Shown here: positions 24,490 through 35,423 of the stretch, piece by piece
Numbering within the stretch: position 1 is the first letter of the stretch
Layout: every line of letters starts with the position of its first letter
Made by a program: the position numbers and the translations under genes
Origin: Phlebotomus papatasi
Taxonomy: Eukaryota > Arthropoda > Insecta > Diptera > Psychodidae
Length of the DNA: 64,000 bases
NCBI RefSeq assembly: GCF_024763615.1
Contig: NC_077222.1
Location: forward strand, 22,568,001 to 22,632,000
Reading direction: 5' to 3'
Notes under the pieces: model-generated
Databases searched by the model: none
The model's input: the letters and a program-made list of their open reading frames with translations, nothing else
Told to the model about the DNA's origin: nothing

Positions 24490-25328
24490 GAAATTTAGAT
24501 TTTAACTTCTGTCCTTTCAAGAGGTCATATTTTGGTAGAATTTTTGAGTTTTTTTATTTTAGAGAAAAATTACGTTTCACCATTCTCTTTCTACCTAAAG
24601 AAAAGGCCCTGTAGCATTTACAAAATTTAGTGCCAAATGAGATGGTATCACGGTTTTCAATTAGCAAATCATTCTTAAATTGTTGTTATGGCTAAAACCC
24701 ATACCCCGAAAAGAATAAGCCACGCCCCTTTAATATTACAGTTTAAAAATCAATTTGTGAAAATTGACCCCAGCTGTCTTATTAAACATAAGCTGTATCT
24801 CATGTTCAATAAGATAATTCAATGGAATATCGTAATGAAAATACTTATTTCCAGCCCGAGGATGACAATGAGAAAAATACCTTTCAGAAAGACACGCCCG
24901 ACACGCCCATTTGTGTTAATTGTCCCCACCCGATTTCCCATTTATTCGTCATTGTTCTGTAAGATTGCTTAAAAACTGGAAAATAAGAAAGGTTTGGCTT
25001 TCATTCTGTAAAAAATTGCTATGCTTTTGTTCTTTATCAAACATAATGAGATGTGAATTATTTTTCAGTAGACGTAATCTTTTCGACTTCGCTTAAGAAG
25101 AAGGATCATATTCGAAAAGACACTGCTGTCTTGCACTTACTGCTTTCCTTGCATGCTGCTTTGCACATACTGCTTTCCTACAAAAAAGTATTACAAAAGG
25201 TATAGTATTGTTAATAGAATTAATCTGATGTGAAAATGTTGATTTAAAAACTTAACTGTGAGATTTAAATAAGCGAGGTGTTGGAAAGCGAGTACAGTAA
25301 CCGACTGGTCGTAGCGGTCCAACAAAGA
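24490..25328. other. AT-rich DNA, left flank of the foldback element
   Basis: One 94-codon frame (24688-24972, plus) is unrecognised. No other features seen. Confidence 0.35.
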
Positions 25329-25336
25329 ATACTCTT
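25329..25336. other. Target site duplication, left copy (ATACTCTT)
   Basis: ATACTCTT directly precedes the element end TAGGGTGT. The identical 8-mer follows the other end at 33434-33441. A perfect 8-bp duplication is diagnostic of a transposition event and is the size made by hAT transposases. Confidence 0.85.
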
Positions 25337-26643
25337 TAGGGTGTTTCAAAAAAAAAAAGTCTTTTTGGCCCAGGCGGAAAAATGTTCTATATGATGAGAC
25401 AATTAAATGCTTCTTAGACATGAAAAATATCGGACGTTGTTTAGAGGTGCTCCAAGGCCACTTTAGGTACAGTGAAAATCACCAAAAATTCATAAATTCG
25501 GCCGGAATAAATTTCTCAACGACAAACTACTGAGAATTTTATCTCAATATTTTTGTGGAATATTGCTAATTTAGTAGACAATGTTTTTGCAAAATTTCAT
25601 TGAGATCGGATAAGAAATAGATTTTTAAAAAAACAATTGGTAAGTTCAAAACTTTAAGAAATAAGAATGTGCCAACTCACATATTCGCTAATAATTCATC
25701 TTCTAGTGATCAGAAGTTAATTAATGATAGCTCATTGGAAAGGTAATGAGTTGTACTACAATGTTTGTAAACATACCAAGTTTGGAAAATCACCGCAAGG
25801 TGGCTCAAACATGAAATGTCAGTAAAATTTGCCAAAATTTTACCCTAGGGTTGGTAACTTGAAAATTCATCTATAGAAAACTTAACAAAATATTGAAGTA
25901 CTGTCTTTTGCTGATCGTAAAGGATACTTAGGATTACTTATTAACTATATGACCCCCCGTTCCGACCACTATAAATGCATGATTTGTGTGATAGAGGCTT
26001 TTCCTACAAAAATACAAACACTCTAGCTTAGAGCAAAATTCACTGGAAATTGTCTAGAGCGCACTGAAAATGTAATTCTATGGAAACTCTATCAAGTGGA
26101 ATTCTTCAGGGGCCACCTTGATTAGAATCAAGCGTCAATTTGATCTTTAACATCTACTTATTAAGCACAAAGGAAATTTCTTGAGGACATAGGACGTTCC
26201 AAACATTTTATTTTCTTTTTTTTCCTCACTTTTTAAATTGATCTAAAAAGTAACAAAAAATGTCCTAATGTTTTCTTATGTTTTCAGACATAAGAAAAAG
26301 ATTGGGCGCTGTTTAAAAGTGGTACAATGGATTTTAAATTGGTTAAAAATTAAGAAAAATAAGTACGATTGTCAAGAAATCAATTTCTATACTGAAACTC
26401 AAATAAAATATTTAAGAAGTCTCTTTTTCTTCTTGTAAGGAACACATAGTACTGCATTTCGTTTGTCTACGAACTCCTGCTCTGATTATATAAAAGGTCC
26501 CATTTCAGTGATAAAGGCATGGATAGAGTCACCGGAGTTACCTTAAATATAAAAATTGAAATCTGTCTTATCCCTTTTAGAGAAATTTTGTTTTCCACTT
26601 TACTTCAAGATATTTAAAAAGAATGCCTTAATTTCTAATTCTT

Positions 26644-26712
26644 TTACAGTGCTATTACACAAGGCTTTCCACAATTTAACTTTACATTAAATTTTGAGCA
26701 TTAAGATGTTAC
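26644..26712. repeat. Fragment related to the GTTATCACAC-type MITE, inside the left arm
   Basis: TTACAGTGCTATTACACAAG followed by TTTCCACAATTTAAC and TTGAGCATTAA matches, on the opposite strand, 36600-36712. Its mirror copy lies in the right arm at about 32277-32345. This indicates that the foldback arms captured or evolved from an older MITE-like end. Confidence 0.45.
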
Positions 26713-26751
26713 AATGATAATGATTTTACAATTTAATTGTTTTTACAATGG

Positions 26752-28254
26752 CCTAAAACGCAAAATCCTTTCCTCCTAAGACCTGTCCTTGACAAATTTC
26801 TTTTAACCCCCAAAAGAAATCTTCATGTAAATTTTTTACGAAGCTTTTTTTTAATTTACCCAAGTGGCAAAATATTTTTCTTTTATTTTTCTTGACCCGG
26901 TCTTTACATCGTCCTAAAACACAATGTCCTTTCATCCTAAGACATATAATAATGATAAATTTTTTCTAGCCCCCCAAGACGTTTTCAAGTAAATTTTTTA
27001 CGAAGTTTTGTTTTTAATTTACCAAAGAAGCAAAATCTTTGTTTTTTTAAATTTTTTTTACCCTGTTTTTACATCGACCTAAATCACAAAATCTTTTCCT
27101 CCTAAGACCTGTCCTTGATATTTTTTTTAGCCCCCAGAAGACGTTTTCATATAAATTTTTTACGAAGCTTTTTTTTAATTTACCCAAGAAGCATCTTTGT
27201 TTTTTTACCCTGATTTTACATCGACCTAAACCACAAAATCTTTTCCTCCTAAGACCTGTCCTTGATATTTTTTTTAGCCCCCAGAAGACGTTGTCACGTA
27301 AATTTTTCACGAAGCCTTTTTCTTTAATTTACCCAAGTAGCCAAATATTTTTTTAATTGACCCTGTCTTTACGTCGACCTAAAACAAAACACAAAATTCT
27401 TTCCTCGTAAGACCTGTCCTTGATAATTTTTTTTAGCCCCCAGAAGACGTTTTCACGTAAATTTTTTACGAAGCTTTTTTTAATTTACCCAAGAAGCAAA
27501 ATCTTTGTTTTTTTTAACCCTGTTTTTACATAGACCTAAACCACAAAATCTTTTCCTCCTAAGACCTGTCCTTGATATTTTTTTAGCCCCCAGAAGACGT
27601 TTTCACGTAAATTTTTCACGAAGCTTTTTTCTTTATTTTACACAAGTAGCAAATTTTTTTTTAATTGACCCTGTCTTTACGTCGATCTGAAACAAAACAC
27701 AAAATTCTTTCCTCGTAAGACCTGTCCTTAATTTTTTTTTTCAGCCCCCAGAAGACGTTTTCACGTAAATTTTTTACGAAGCTTTTTTTTTAATTTACCC
27801 AAGAAGGAAAATCTTTGTTTTTTTACCCAATTTTTACATCGACCTAAACCACAAAATTCTTTCCTCGTAAGACCTGTCCTTGATATTTTTTTTATCCCCC
27901 AGAAGACGTTTTCACGTAAATTTTTTACGAAGCTTTTTTTTATTTAGTCAAGTAGCAAAATATTTTTTTTTTTTAAATTTTTTTTACCCTTTTTTTACAT
28001 CGACCTAAACCACAAAATTCTTTCCTCCTAAGACCTGTCCTTGACAAATTTCTTTTAACCACCAAAAGACTTCTTCATGTAAATTTTTCACGAAGCTTTT
28101 TTTTTTAATTTACCCAAGTGGTAAAATCTTTTTTTTTAAATTTTTTTGACCTTGTTTTTACATCGACCTAAAACACAAAATCCTTTCCTCCTAAGACATG
28201 TCCTTGACAAATTTCTTTAAATCCCCAAAAAACATTTTCACATAAATTTTTCAC
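26752..28254. repeat. Tandem array in the left foldback arm (about 10 units)
   Basis: Units start at about 26752, 26913, 27078, 27225, 27378, 27535, 27686, 27843, 28004 and 28167. Each contains CCTAAAACACAAAATCCTTT, CCTCCTAAGACCTGTCCTTG, a T-rich tract, AGCCCCCAGAAGACG, TTTTCACGTAAATTTTT and ACGAAGCTTTTT. Unit length varies from 147 to 165 bp, mostly through poly(T) changes. Open frames in it (repeats of a KNRVKK/GLKKISRTGLRRKRF-like peptide) are by-products of the repeat. Confidence 0.85.
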
Positions 28255-28759
28255 TTAAATCATTTTATCCCATTTTATGGACAATATAATGGAGATATCA
28301 ACTTGGAATATTCTGAGTTCCCCCCATAAGTCGATCCAGTAACTTCAGTTTCATCCCAATGTCTATTCTTCCCCTCTAGAGATCACTATTTTGGACATAT
28401 CTTCAGATCGAAACCATCGATCCTTTTCATTTTTGGATATGTTTTAGATATAGCTAAGGCGAACATTTTATCCTCAGACATCAATATCGTTCAGAAAATA
28501 CTATTTGGAATGTAGGAGATAAGCTTTTAAACTTTTACAGCAGTGAATTTCAGCATAAAAAATTTAACCAAATAAACGGGAGGCAGAGCGTCCCAGGCTT
28601 GGCGAACCGCTCGAACACCAGAGAAAAATCTTTGCCTTTATGCATTTTCGAAATTCTTCTGGTGCATATAAAATTATTGACGAATTTAATTTGTCTATAA
28701 ATCACCACAAAACCGTCTTGAAGTTGAAAATTGTTCATGAAGAGGGTTTCAAAATTCAA

Positions 28760-29062
28760 GTTTTAAGTAATTAATTGACCAAATCGGGTGAAAATTAGGC
28801 CTTTGACCTTTGAAAACTGACACTGACGATTTTTTCGGTAAAAGGTGTCAAAGGACGAAATCTTCAACTGGACTACCTCTAAAACATTTCCAAAAATGAG
28901 CGAAATCGCCAAGGCCAATTGTTTTCAAAGTCAAAAACATGTTTTTGGAGGGGATAAAGGAGTGGGGGTAATTTTGGTAAATCAGTTCGATAGAAAATGT
29001 TGACTCGTGGGGGTGGGGTCAGCGAAGGCCGGAAGTCAATATCTCTTACCGTTTGGTAACCA
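28760..29062. repeat. Dispersed repeat, copy of the 20.4-22.6 kb family
   Basis: It runs through ACCAAATCGGGTGAAAATTAG, CTTTGACCTTTGAAAACTG, TGGACTACCTCTAAAACATT, GGCCAATTGTTTTCAAAG and GGCCGGAAGTCAATATCTCT, the same order of motifs as in the 20-22 kb copies. Confidence 0.5.
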
Positions 29063-29070
29063 GGATCGAG

Positions 29071-29457
29071 ATATCGTCGGTTCCGAAGAAGACTATTGTA
29101 AGTCCAAAATGTAAACTTTACAGGAGAAAGGTTTGAAGTTTGACAGCTAAAATTTATTTTCATTAATTTCACTGCAATTAGTATACTTTCAGCTTTTGAA
29201 ACTATTTTATCATACTTACGCATTGAATATCTCCTAGTTAACACTACTTTTAAATTAATTATAGCAAAATTGTGGGCAAAAAACTCAATAATTGGGCTCG
29301 CTGATTTTAAGTTCTTTTCTTGTAACTTTTGCAGGAATATCTTAATCAACATAAAATTTTGTGGGGTTATAGATCTAAGGTTTCTGCATCCAATAATACC
29401 ATCTTTTTATACTATTGTAAGTAGACTTACAATAGTCTTCTTCGGAACCGACGATAT
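29071..29457. mobile_element. MITE, ATATCGTCGG-end family (well preserved)
   Basis: The left end ATATCGTCGGTTCCGAAGAA and the right end TTCTTCGGAACCGACGATAT are a perfect 20-base inverted repeat. They extend inward to GACTATTGTAAGT. The right end also carries its own hairpin ACTATTGTAAGT/ACTTACAATAGT. It is 387 bp and sits in the foldback spacer. A diverged copy lies at 12975-13327. Confidence 0.85.
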
Positions 29458-30009
29458 GTTGATAAAACACGATTGTTAAAACTGTTCTTTCTTGACGTTT
29501 GAGCAGTTAAAATTGATCGAACGTGTGTAAAACTTCAAGATCTATCAGAAAAAACTACATTTCTACATTTCGTCTAAATCAGTTAAAAATACATACGGAA
29601 TTTTTTCATTGGCCTTGAAAATTCCAAGTCGTATAATACAATGACAAAAAATGAAACTAATTTTCAAGCGCTCTTGCAGCAAAAAGAGAACAAATAAAAA
29701 AAACATTGAAAAAATTGAATTGAAATAATTATTTTTATTTATTTATTTTATTTTATTCTGTATTACTTTATTACTCTTACCAGGACCGAATTCGCGTGGG
29801 TTCCCAAGGATCTCTGGCACCAGATCTCAATATCTAATGTTTTATAAAAGCATGTAAATTTTGGTTTTTTTTTTAATCCAATGATGTCTCATTGAATTAT
29901 CACACCTTCTTCCTAATTCCCCCAATTAGGGACTTGATAAACCCACGGTTTTGAACGGATTTCTAACACTTCCTATCAAAATCTGGTAAGCTTTCAGATG
30001 TCTGACCCA

Positions 30010-30475
30010 TTTTCCTGAGATTTGTCTTCAAAATTCCCCAGTATTTCTTAATCTTCTAGAGTGAAGGACGGGTTAAATATGTTTCCCATAGCCTTGAAAC
30101 CTTTGAAAAGATGAACGTTAAGTTTCCGCAACCTTGTTTTAGCATTTTGACGCTGTTTTTCGGTCCAATGGGAACAGCCTGAAGTTTGAAAGTTATTAAA
30201 TCATTCCTCCTCTTGATTTTATGAACGAAGCTCCAATGTATTCCCATTTATTTGCCAACATTTTACAAGAAAAGATCGAATTGCTTCTCAAAAACCTCTT
30301 GCACTTTCTGTTACATCCTTTTGTCCTGAATATTAGAGGTTCGGCCACTTAGTCCTGGCTTCTCAGCAACAGTCATAAAATTCTTGAATAATCTTATTAT
30401 AATCTTTCAGATAGTGGTATGACACACCTTCCGGTTAATTTCTCGATTTCAGCATTACTTACATTTGGACTCTTA
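30010..30475 (-). pseudogene. Tc1-like transposase N-terminal fragment in the foldback spacer
   Basis: Minus-strand frames read, in order: VSNAEIEKLTGRC (HTH-like, about 30470-30430); EKPGLSGRTS and QEVFEKQF; then FVHKIKRRNDLITFKLQAVP. After a frameshift comes TEKQRQNAKTRLRKLNVHLF. This is the pattern of the paired HTH region and following linker in many Tc1/mariner transposases (SGRP, recognition helix, YK-Q-P, KQ...AK-R-RKL). Stops and at least one frameshift inactivate it, and no DDE catalytic motifs were found downstream. It is probably debris inserted into the spacer and not the source of transposase for the foldback element, whose 8-bp duplication does not fit Tc1. Confidence 0.65.
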
Positions 30476-30497
30476 AGATATCTGTCAAATTTCAATT

Positions 30498-32242
30498 CTC
30501 GCAAGGAAAGGATTTTGCGTTTTAGGACGATTCAAAAGCAGGATAAAAAAAATATTTTGCTTCTTGGGTAAATTAAAAAAAAAGCTTCGTGAAAAATTCA
30601 CGTGAAAACATCTTCTGGTGGCTAAAAAAATATCAAGGACAGGTCTTTAGAGGAAACGATTTTGTGGTTTAGGTCGATGTAAAAATAGGGTAAAAAAACA
30701 AAGATTTTGCTTCTTGGGTAAATTAAAAAAAAAGCTTCGTGAAAAATTTACGTGAAAACGTCTTTTGGGGGCTAAAAAAAATATCAAGGACAGGTCTTAG
30801 GAGGAAAAGATTTTGTGGTTTAGGTCTATGTAAAAACAGGATTAAAAAACAAAGCTTTTCCTTCTTGGGTAAATTAAAAAAAAAGCTTCTAAAAAATTTA
30901 CGTGAAAACGTCTTCTGGGGGCTGAAAAAAAATATCAAGGACAGGTCTTACGAGGAAAGAATTTTGTGTTTTAGGTCTATGTAAAAACAGGGTTAAGAAA
31001 ACAAAGATTTTCCTTCTTGGGTAAATTAAAAAAAAAAAGCTTCGTGAAAAATTTACGTGACAACGTCTTCTGGGGGCTAAAAAAAATATCAAGGACAGAT
31101 CTTAGGAGGAAAAGATTTTGTGTTTTAGGTCTATGTAAAAACAGGGTTAAGAAAACAAAGATTTTGCTTCTTGGGTAAATTAAAAAAAAAAAGCTTCGTA
31201 AAAAATTTATATGAAAACGTCTAATGGGCGCTAAAAAAAATTATCAAGGACAGGTCTTACGAGGAAAGAATTTTGTGTTTTGTCTTAGGTCGACGTAAAG
31301 ACAGGGTTAAAAAAACAAAGATTTTGCTTCTTGGGTAAATTAAGAAAAAAAGCTTCGTAAAAAATTTACGTGAAAACGTCTTCTGGGGGCTAAAAAAAAT
31401 ATCAAGGACAGGTCTTAGGAGGAAAAGATTTTGTGATTTAGGTCGATGTAAAAACAGGGTAAAAAAAAATTTAAAAAAAACAAAGATTTTGCTTCTTGGG
31501 TAAATTAAAAAAAAAAGGTTCGTAAAAAATTTACGTGAAAACGTCTTCTTGGGGCTAAAAAAATATCAAGGACAGGTCTTAGGAGGAAAAGATTTTGTGG
31601 TTTAGGTCGATGTAAAAACAGGGTGAAAAAACAAAGATTTTGCTTCTTGGGTAAATTAAAAAAGCTTCGTAAAAAATTTATATGAAAACGTCTTCTGGGG
31701 GCTAAAAAAAATTATCAAGGACAGGTCTTACGAGGAAAGAATTTTGTGTTTTGTTTTAGGTCGACGTAAAGACAGGGTCAATTAAAAAAATATTTGGCTA
31801 CTTGGGTAAATTAAAAAAAAAGCTTCGTAAAAAATTTATATGAAAACGTCTTCTGGGGGCTAAAAAAAAATATCAAGGACAGGTCTTAGGAGGAAAAGAT
31901 TTTGTGATTTAGGTCGATGTAAAAACAGGGTAAAAAAAATTTAAAAAAAAACAAAGATTTTGCTTCTTTGGTAAATTAAAAACAAAACTTCGTAAAAAAT
32001 TTACTTGAAAACGTCTTGGGGGGCTAGAAAAAATTTATCATTATTATATGTCTTAGGATGAAAGGACATTGTGTTTTAGGACGATGTAAAGACCGGGTCA
32101 AGAAAAATAAAAGAAAAATATTTTGCCACTTGGGTAAATTAAAAAAAAGCTTCGTAAAAAATTTACATGAAGATTTCTTTTGGGGGTTAAAAGAAATTTG
32201 TCAAGGACAGGTCTTAGGAGGAAAGGATTTTGCGTTTTAGGC
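30498..32242. repeat. Tandem array in the right foldback arm (about 11 units)
   Basis: Inverted counterpart of the 26752-28254 array. The recurring blocks are AAAGATTTTGTGGTTTAGG, AAAACAGGGTTAAGAAAAC, GCTTCTTGGGTAAATTAAAA, TTACGTGAAAACGTCTTCTG and CAAGGACAGGTCTTAGGAGG. Boundaries fall about every 150-165 bp (near 30510, 30658, 30810, 30960, 31117, 31269, 31426, 31589, 31740, 31900 and 32069). Confidence 0.85.
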
Positions 32243-33433
32243 CATTGTAAAAACAATTAAATTGTAAAATCATTATCATTGTAACATCTTAATGCTCAAA
32301 ATTTAATGTAAAGTTAAATTGTGGAAAGCCTTGTGTAATAGCACTGTAAAAGAATTAGAAATTAAGGCATTCTTTTTAAATATCTTGAAGTAAAGTGGAA
32401 AGACAGATTTAAAATCCACAATTTAAAATCCATTGTACCACTTTTAAACAGCGCCCAATCTTTTTCTTATGTCTGAAAACATAGGAAAACATTAGGACAT
32501 TTTTTGTTACTTTTTAGATCAATTTAAAAAGTGAGGAAAAAAAAGAAAATAAAATGTTTGGAACGTCCTATGTCCTCAAGAAATTTCCTTTGTGCTTAAT
32601 AAGTAGATGTTAAAGATCAAATTGACGCTTGATTCTAATCAAGGTGGCCCCTGAAGAATTCCACTTGATAGAGTTTCCATAGAATTACATTTTCAGTGCG
32701 CTCTAGACAATTTCCAGTGAATTTTGCTCTAAGCTAGAGTGTTTGTATTTTTGTAGGAAAAGCCTCTATCACACAAATCATGCATTTATAGTGGTCGGAA
32801 CGGGGGGTCATATAGTTAATAAGTAATCCTAAGTATCCTTTACGATCAGCAAAAGACAGTACTTCAATATTTTGTTAAGTTTTCTATAGATGAATTTTCA
32901 AGTTACCAACCCTAGGGTAAAATTTTGGCAAATTTTACTGACATTTCATGTTTGAGCCACCTTGCGGTGATTTTCCAAACTTGGTATGTTTTCAAACATT
33001 GTAGTACAACTCATTACCTTTCCAATGAGCTATCATTAATTAACTTCTGATCACTAGAAGATGAATTATTAGCGAATATGTGAGTTGGCACATTCTTATT
33101 TCTTAAAGTTTTGAACTTACCAATTGTTTTTTTAAAAATCTATTTCTTATCCGATCTCAATGAAATTTTGCAAAAACATTGTCTACTAAATTAGCAATAT
33201 TCCACAAAAATATTGAGATAAAATTCTCAGTAGTTTGTCGTTGAGAAATTTATTCCGGCCGAATTTATGAATTTTTGGTGATTTTCACTGTACCTAAAGT
33301 GGCCTTGGAGCACCTCTAAACAACGTCCGATATTTTTCATGTCTAAGAAGCATTTAATTGTCTCATCATATAGAACATTTTTCCGCCTGGGCCAAAAAGA
33401 TCTAAAAAAAATTTTTTATTTTGACACACCCTA

Positions 33434-33441
33434 ATACTCTT
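33434..33441. other. Target site duplication, right copy (ATACTCTT)
   Basis: Identical to 25329-25336 and immediately after the element terminus ACACCCTA. Confidence 0.85.
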
Positions 33442-33955
33442 GTTAAGGGTGTTAACGTAGTCACAGCTCAGGGTTAATTGAGTGGCTGAAGAGTGTTATA
33501 CTGGATATACCATTAGGAGGCATAAGTGTCCATGCCCATAATCTTGCTCACATCGGAAGGTATGTTGACTATCAGGCTGTATACCATTCACCTCCCTGTC
33601 AGAGGGCAAAACCCCTGGTACAAAACACACAGTCTTTAAGTATTCAAAATAACGGTAGGGACTAGCCGCGGAACCAATTCGTTATACATAACTAAATAGC
33701 AGCTTTGCCAATACTAAAACAAAATTCTTACAGAAATTTACAATTTTAAATGTGAAATAGGATACTCAAAGAAAAATAACATGGTAAAAATTATCATCCT
33801 CCATTCATAATTTTAATAGGCAGATAGTAGTCACCCAGAAATCGGGGTATTAGATCGGACAAACAAATATTGAAGAGCATACATGCACGTCTATGCTGCA
33901 CGTTGAGGATAGTATTTTCCACTTTTTTTTGGGGCAGTAGAATCTAGTAGTCAGC
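33442..33955. other. Unassigned flank between foldback element and retrotransposon
   Basis: Mixed composition. The part at 33450-33680 is less AT-rich and may be 5' material of the adjacent retrotransposon, but no motif proves it. Confidence 0.3.
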
Positions 33956-33959
33956 AGCA

Positions 33960-34640
33960 ACTTCGGCAATATCTACAGAGAGCATCGGTCAAACAGGGCT
34001 CCCGATGGGGGACTACAACTTTGAAGTTGTCAACTCCTTCGTGTACCTTGGGCCAACAATCACAGCCGACAACAACATCTAAGCAAAAGTCCGCGCACGG
34101 CTGCTGAAAGCCAACAAAGCCTATTTCAGTCTATCAAGAGTTTTCCGGTCTAGAACCTTAAGCATAAAGAAAGACTAAGCTACTGCTGTATAGGACTATG
34201 ATCCTGCCAGTCCCTCACATATTCGTCTAAGACGTGGGTCCTCAGCAAACAGAATTGCGAACTCTTAGCCGCGTTTGAGAGGAGGGCCTACGACGTATTT
34301 TTGACCCCATATGTGAGGAGGGACGATTCCGGAGCCTGTACAACCATGAGGTTGTACGAGGTAACTGTCGTCAAGCAAATACGACTCAATAAGCTCCGGT
34401 GGGCTGGTCATCTGGTTCGCAAGGATGAGGACGACCCAGCCTGGAAAGTCTTTAGGGGCGGACTCTATGCTACGAGGAGACGAGGTCGACCCAGCCTCAG
34501 ATGGACCGACGGCGTGGACCAGGACGCCAGCTCATTAAGGGTGCGGAATTGGAGAACAGTGGCGCGTAACAGGCTCAGGCTCGAGTGGCGACGGGTCCTG
34601 AGTCAAGACCAGTAATTGGTTGTAGCGCCGGATAAGTAAG
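33960..34640 (+). pseudogene. RTE-like non-LTR retrotransposon, 3' end of the reverse transcriptase ORF
   Basis: The plus strand reads NFEVVNSFVYLGPTITADNN, a stop, AKVRARLLKANKAYFSLS, then broken frames. From 34301 an intact 104-codon frame contains KQIRLNKLRWAGHLVRKDED and RRGRPSLRWTDGVD. The FVYLGS..I.AD motif, the RAYFSL segment and the terminal LRW-GH-VR...RGRP-LRW-DGV block are characteristic of the C-terminal part of endonuclease-reverse transcriptases of the RTE type, which copy themselves by target-primed reverse transcription. The frame ends in a TAA at about 34613, followed by GATAAGTAAGTATGTAAG, consistent with the short simple-repeat tails of RTE elements. Stops and frameshifts upstream mark it as dead, and the catalytic YADD region is absent. 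Confidence 0.8.
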
Positions 34641-34832
34641 TATGTAAGAATCTAAAGGCACTTTACGTACTTAGGCGGCTATAAGGTCCCTTTAAGAGAC
34701 TGAGCCTTTCGTACTAACCTCTTCCAATTCTTGCGATTCTCCGCCATTTTCATGCAGTAATTCAACACTTCCAACCGTTTAAGTTTTAATTATTGGTGTT
34801 TTCCGATGGCTAATTCAAGTATTATTAATTCC
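34640..34832. other. Unassigned short stretch after the retrotransposon
   Basis: No recognisable feature. Confidence 0.3.
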
Positions 34833-34980
34833 GATAAGCATCGGGGGATGGGGCAGCTAAAAAAAAATGATTCTTCCCAAAGCTTTCGGCTCAGACTCCA
34901 AGCCTCTGAGAAAGGCCACTGAGGAAGACCATTGAGGAAGGCCACTGAGTTTAAGTTAATACACTGTCCACTACTTTCTT
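34833..34980. repeat. Partial copy of the 48923-49303 MITE family
   Basis: AAGCATCGGGGGATGGGGCA, GCTAAAAAAAAATGATTC, TTCCCAAAGCTTTCGGCTC and AGACTCCAAGCC match one arm of the element at 48923-49303 in order. It includes the hairpin core related to the hammerhead-like motif (minus strand). Its tail is locally duplicated (GAGGAAGACCATTGAGGAAGG). Confidence 0.5.
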
Positions 34981-35029
34981 TCATAATTTTCTGGGATGTC
35001 CTCTCATCTTTGTCCCTTCATTATCAATG

Positions 35030-35260
35030 TTACGCAGCATAGGTCGTTGCAGTAAAGTATATCCTATCCGAGTTTCCGCATCAATCATGCTTTTACAGGA
35101 AGGAGTTGGTAGGCTTCCGCTCAACCTTCTCTAGAAGGACAAGATCCCTTGTTCGTTAGCCTTAAGTTCGTGACTTCCCACTGGGGTTGGTTACACCTTT
35201 CATCACTCACCTATGTGTACCGGATCCTACCCGGCATCTAGCCCGCTTGGAGGTGAACAT
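35030..35260. other. GC-rich unassigned segment, possible retroelement 3' region
   Basis: Notably GC-rich compared with its flanks and rich in broken frames. It lies downstream of the RTE-like remnant but is separated from it by a MITE fragment. I cannot identify it. Confidence 0.2.
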
Positions 35261-35423
35261 AGAAAACACAATTCGTTTTTAAAACACCATCTAATTTTTC
35301 CTCAGTGTAGAGAAGGGGTAGGTTAGTCTTATACAGAACCTCGAATTGAAATATTTTTAATTAAAATAATATAAATAGGCTTTCGATTTATCTTGAGCGC
35401 AAAGAATAAAATTATAATACGGA

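Larger units (their letters stand above)
28255..30497. other. Spacer between the foldback arrays
   Basis: About 2.2 kb of single-copy spacer holding smaller repeats: 28760-29062 (shared with 20.4-22.6 kb), a complete MITE (29071-29457) and a Tc1-like transposase fragment (30010-30475). A 69-codon minus frame at 28550-28759 is unrecognised. The remaining AT-rich stretch, 29460-30010, shows nothing. Confidence 0.5.
25337..33433. mobile_element. Foldback transposable element, hAT-like, 8.1 kb
   Basis: The element begins TAGGGTGTTTCAAAA and ends TTTTGACACACCCTA, so its tips are inverted repeats that fit the hAT consensus YARNG. Perfect 8-bp duplications flank it. The arms (25337-28254 and 30498-33433) are inverted copies. 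Their outer 1.4 kb is nearly identical base for base; one visible difference is TTTGTAAACAT at about 25769-25779 against TTTGAAAACAT in the mirror arm. The inner 1.5-1.7 kb of each arm is a tandem array of a 147-165 bp unit. The right arm lacks about 220 bp that the left arm has at 26342-26590. The spacer contains other repeats and a Tc1-like transposase piece, but no hAT transposase, so the element looks non-autonomous. Confidence 0.85.

Noticed and set aside
26753..32240. Open frames with repeated lysine- and arginine-rich peptides in the foldback arms
   Set aside because: They follow the tandem unit exactly, occur as mirror copies in both arms, and are broken at unit borders. They are translations of a non-coding repeat.
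25337..33433. Assembly artefact (false palindrome) as an explanation of the large inverted repeat
   Set aside because: The arms differ in array organisation and by a 220-bp indel. A perfect 8-bp duplication flanks the whole, which an artefact would not produce.
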